Below are positions 4,881 to 6,400 of a DNA stretch of 6,400 nucleotides, piece after piece (within the stretch, counting starts at the first letter, position 1; each line of letters begins with the position of its first letter). Made by a program: the position numbers and the translations under genes. The stretch spans positions 1-6,400 of the forward strand of contig CANRIJ010000086.1 of assembly GCA_947630635.1 (NCBI GenBank). The letters run 5' to 3'. Under the pieces are notes generated by a model. That model ran no database searches, had not been told where the DNA came from, and saw nothing but the letters and a program-made list of their open reading frames with translations. The stretch is from an uncultured Spirochaetaceae bacterium. GTDB taxonomy: Bacteria; Spirochaetota; Spirochaetia; Sphaerochaetales; Sphaerochaetaceae.

Positions 4881-6400
4881 TTTCAAGCTTGTACTTCTTC
4901 TGAACCTCGAATCTCTTGATCTTTTTAGTCGAAGTCATCTCAAGCGGCTCTGATACCACAGTCACCATCGATATCTTCTTATAAGGAGGAAGATCCTTAT
5001 TGACCTCGGAGATTATTTGCTCAAAATGCTTCTGCTGTTTGAGAACATCGCCCTCTCTCTTTCTGTATTCATCAGAAGGATAGATTATTGCCCTAATGCC
5101 CTCAATCTTCATTTTCTTATCTACCATGTAGCCGATAATGCAGATCTGCTCAATATCCGTATAGAGCTGGAACTTATCCTCAAGCTCCTCCGGGAAGACG
5201 TTCTTTCCACCCTCAGATACAATTACGCTCTTGGCTCTTCCTGTAAGATAGAGGTAGTTGTCCTTATCAATGTGCCCCACGTCTCCAGTATTTAGCCATC
5301 CATCATCAGATAGAACCTCTTTAGTTGCCTCAGGATTCTTATAGTAGCCCTGCATAACCATTGGCCCCTTGATATAGATAACTCCATTTCCGCTTGAGTC
5401 CGGATCTACGACCTTGCACTCAACGCCTGCTATTGCCTTTCCTACCGAATCCTCTTTATAGGCATAGATAGGATTGAGGTGAGTAATCGGGCTAGTCTCT
5501 GTAAGTCCATATCCTACAACAAAATCTATTCCAAGCTGATTAAAGCCCTTGAATGTTGAGGCCGGAAGTGCTCCACCGCCGCAGATACAGATTCTGTTAT
5601 CCTTGAGTGATACTTGGTCAAGAATCATATTGCCAAACATCTTCTTGCCGATATTGATTCCCATTCCCTTTTTCAAGAAGCCAGATAGGCCCATCATGCC
5701 CTTTACAAGGCTATATGCTGCACCGCCTTTCTTCTTAACTCCTGCTAGAATTCCCGCATAGAGCTTGTTAAATAGCATTGGAACGCCAAGGAACATTGTA
5801 ACCTGCCCCTCTTTGAGCTCTCTGAGCATCTGAGAGACTATAAGCTTCTTTCCAAAGACCACCTTTGAGCCAGATGCAAGAGCCTCGATAAAGACTGCAA
5901 GCATTGTGTAGGCATGATGTATTGGAAGAATTGCATAGAATACGTCATTCTCTGAGATGTTCATGTTTGACTGGGCAAGCCATGCATCAGCAACGATATT
6001 CAAGTGCGATAGCATTACTCCCTTTGGAATTCCCGTTGTGCCAGATGTGAAGAGTATTGCAGCAAGATCCTTGCTCTCAATCTTTTCGGCCTTAACTTCA
6101 TCTGCCTTGAGATCAAAGACATATGTCCACTCAGAGCCCTCATCAAGCGCTACATACTCCTTAAGTCCAAGAGCCTCAATCCCCTTCTCCTTGAGCCTTG
6201 AGCTATCTGCAAAGAGCATAATCGCATCAGAGAATTTCGCGAGTGTTATAAAATCCTTCTCAACAAGCGCATGGTCAAGCGGAACAATTACACCGCCTGC
6301 ATACAGAACACCAAGGTACACTGCCGCCCACTCAGGGCTATTGCTCCCAGACACAATGACATTGTCTCCCTTTTTAAGACCCTTGGAGAGAAGCCAATTC
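4873..6400 (-). CDS. Long-chain acyl-CoA synthetase (AMP-forming), 5' end outside the window
   Basis: This enzyme activates a fatty acid with ATP to an acyl-adenylate and passes it to CoA; the long-chain (FadD-like) call rests on overall similarity. The frame is open to the window edge. The first full codon is at 6399, and the visible 508 residues begin NWLLSKGLKKGDNVIVSGSN; a GTG at 6354 is internal, within the normal family sequence. Adenylate-forming motifs appear in order: the P-loop TSGTTGIPKG (6048-6019), YGLTETSP (5511-5488), LNTGD (5295-5281), the hinge GRAK (5241-5230), then VSEGGKNVFPEELE. The catalytic lysine region is TSTKKIKR, the lysine at 4923-4921 aligning with the conserved one. 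Probably only some tens of N-terminal residues are missing. No transmembrane segment is evident. It is the upstream gene of a unit with yhbY. Chain-length preference, and whether the product feeds phospholipid synthesis or degradation, cannot be told; no other fatty-acid genes are visible. Confidence 0.95.
   Translation of the reverse strand, partial: NWLLSKGLKKGDNVIVSGSNSPEWAAVYLGVLYAGGVIVPLDHALVEKDFITLAKFSDAIMLFADSSRLKEKGIEALGLKEYVALDEGSEWTYVFDLKADEVKAEKIESKDLAAILFTSGTTGIPKGVMLSHLNIVADAWLAQSNMNISENDVFYAILPIHHAYTMLAVFIEALASGSKVVFGKKLIVSQMLRELKEGQVTMFLGVPMLFNKLYAGILAGVKKKGGAAYSLVKGMMGLSGFLKKGMGINIGKKMFGNMILDQVSLKDNRICICGGGALPASTFKGFNQLGIDFVVGYGLTETSPITHLNPIYAYKEDSVGKAIAGVECKVVDPDSSGNGVIYIKGPMVMQGYYKNPEATKEVLSDDGWLNTGDVGHIDKDNYLYLTGRAKSVIVSEGGKNVFPEELEDKFQLYTDIEQICIIGYMVDKKMKIEGIRAIIYPSDEYRKREGDVLKQQKHFEQIISEVNKDLPPYKKISMVTVVSEPLEMTSTKKIKRFEVQKKYKLEND

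Noticed and set aside
6352..6354. GTG at 6354 as the start of the acyl-CoA synthetase
   Set aside because: The frame continues upstream to the window edge with typical family residues (GLKKGDNVIV), so the codon encodes an internal valine.
1..6400. A hidden defence, mobile or otherwise novel multi-gene system
   Set aside because: All genes but the small LuxR-type regulator and the edge fragment belong to recognised housekeeping families; there are no transposases, direct repeat arrays, toxin-antitoxin-like pairs or shifts in codon use.

Overview
The window is ordinary bacterial chromosome: seven protein genes on both strands, short intergenic gaps, and no mobile element, CRISPR array, tRNA or rRNA. 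The gene content (a bacterial AsnRS with an insertion domain, a long-form pyrophosphate-dependent phosphofructokinase, a spirochaete-like long-chain acyl-CoA synthetase) suggests an anaerobic, fermentative bacterium. A Treponema-like spirochaete is my first guess and a clostridial Bacillota my second; this is inferred from remembered protein style, not a search. Base composition looks moderate (mid-forties % GC by eye). Arginine is mostly AGA/AGG and ATA is freely used throughout, so nothing looks recently acquired.

Layout. Positions 1-85 (minus) hold the first 28 codons of a probable metallo-beta-lactamase-fold hydrolase, cut by the window edge. It diverges from asnS (210-1595, plus) across a 124-base AT-rich gap with a candidate asnS promoter. 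asnS converges on a minus-strand gene for a 190-residue protein with a LuxR-type helix-turn-helix, and their 3' ends overlap by 41 bases. Next on the minus strand is a YaiI/YqxD-family (UPF0178) protein, which has no ATG and no Shine-Dalgarno and appears to be read from a leaderless mRNA. It diverges from pfp (2806-4458, plus), which ends at a strong hairpin terminator that looks bidirectional. On the other side of that terminator, reading toward it on the minus strand, is a two-gene unit: an AMP-forming acyl-CoA synthetase (upstream, 5' end beyond the window) overlapping a YhbY-type CRM-domain RNA-binding protein by 8 bases.

How the genes relate. They are mostly independent housekeeping functions: tRNA charging, glycolysis/gluconeogenesis at the fructose-6-phosphate step, fatty-acid activation and ribosome assembly. 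The only probable regulator is the LuxR-type protein, whose target cannot be read from context. I found no convincing new multi-gene system. The points most worth a second look are the asnS/regulator overlap with an altered AsnRS C-terminus, the leaderless GTG start of the YaiI gene, and the shared terminator at 4473-4501.
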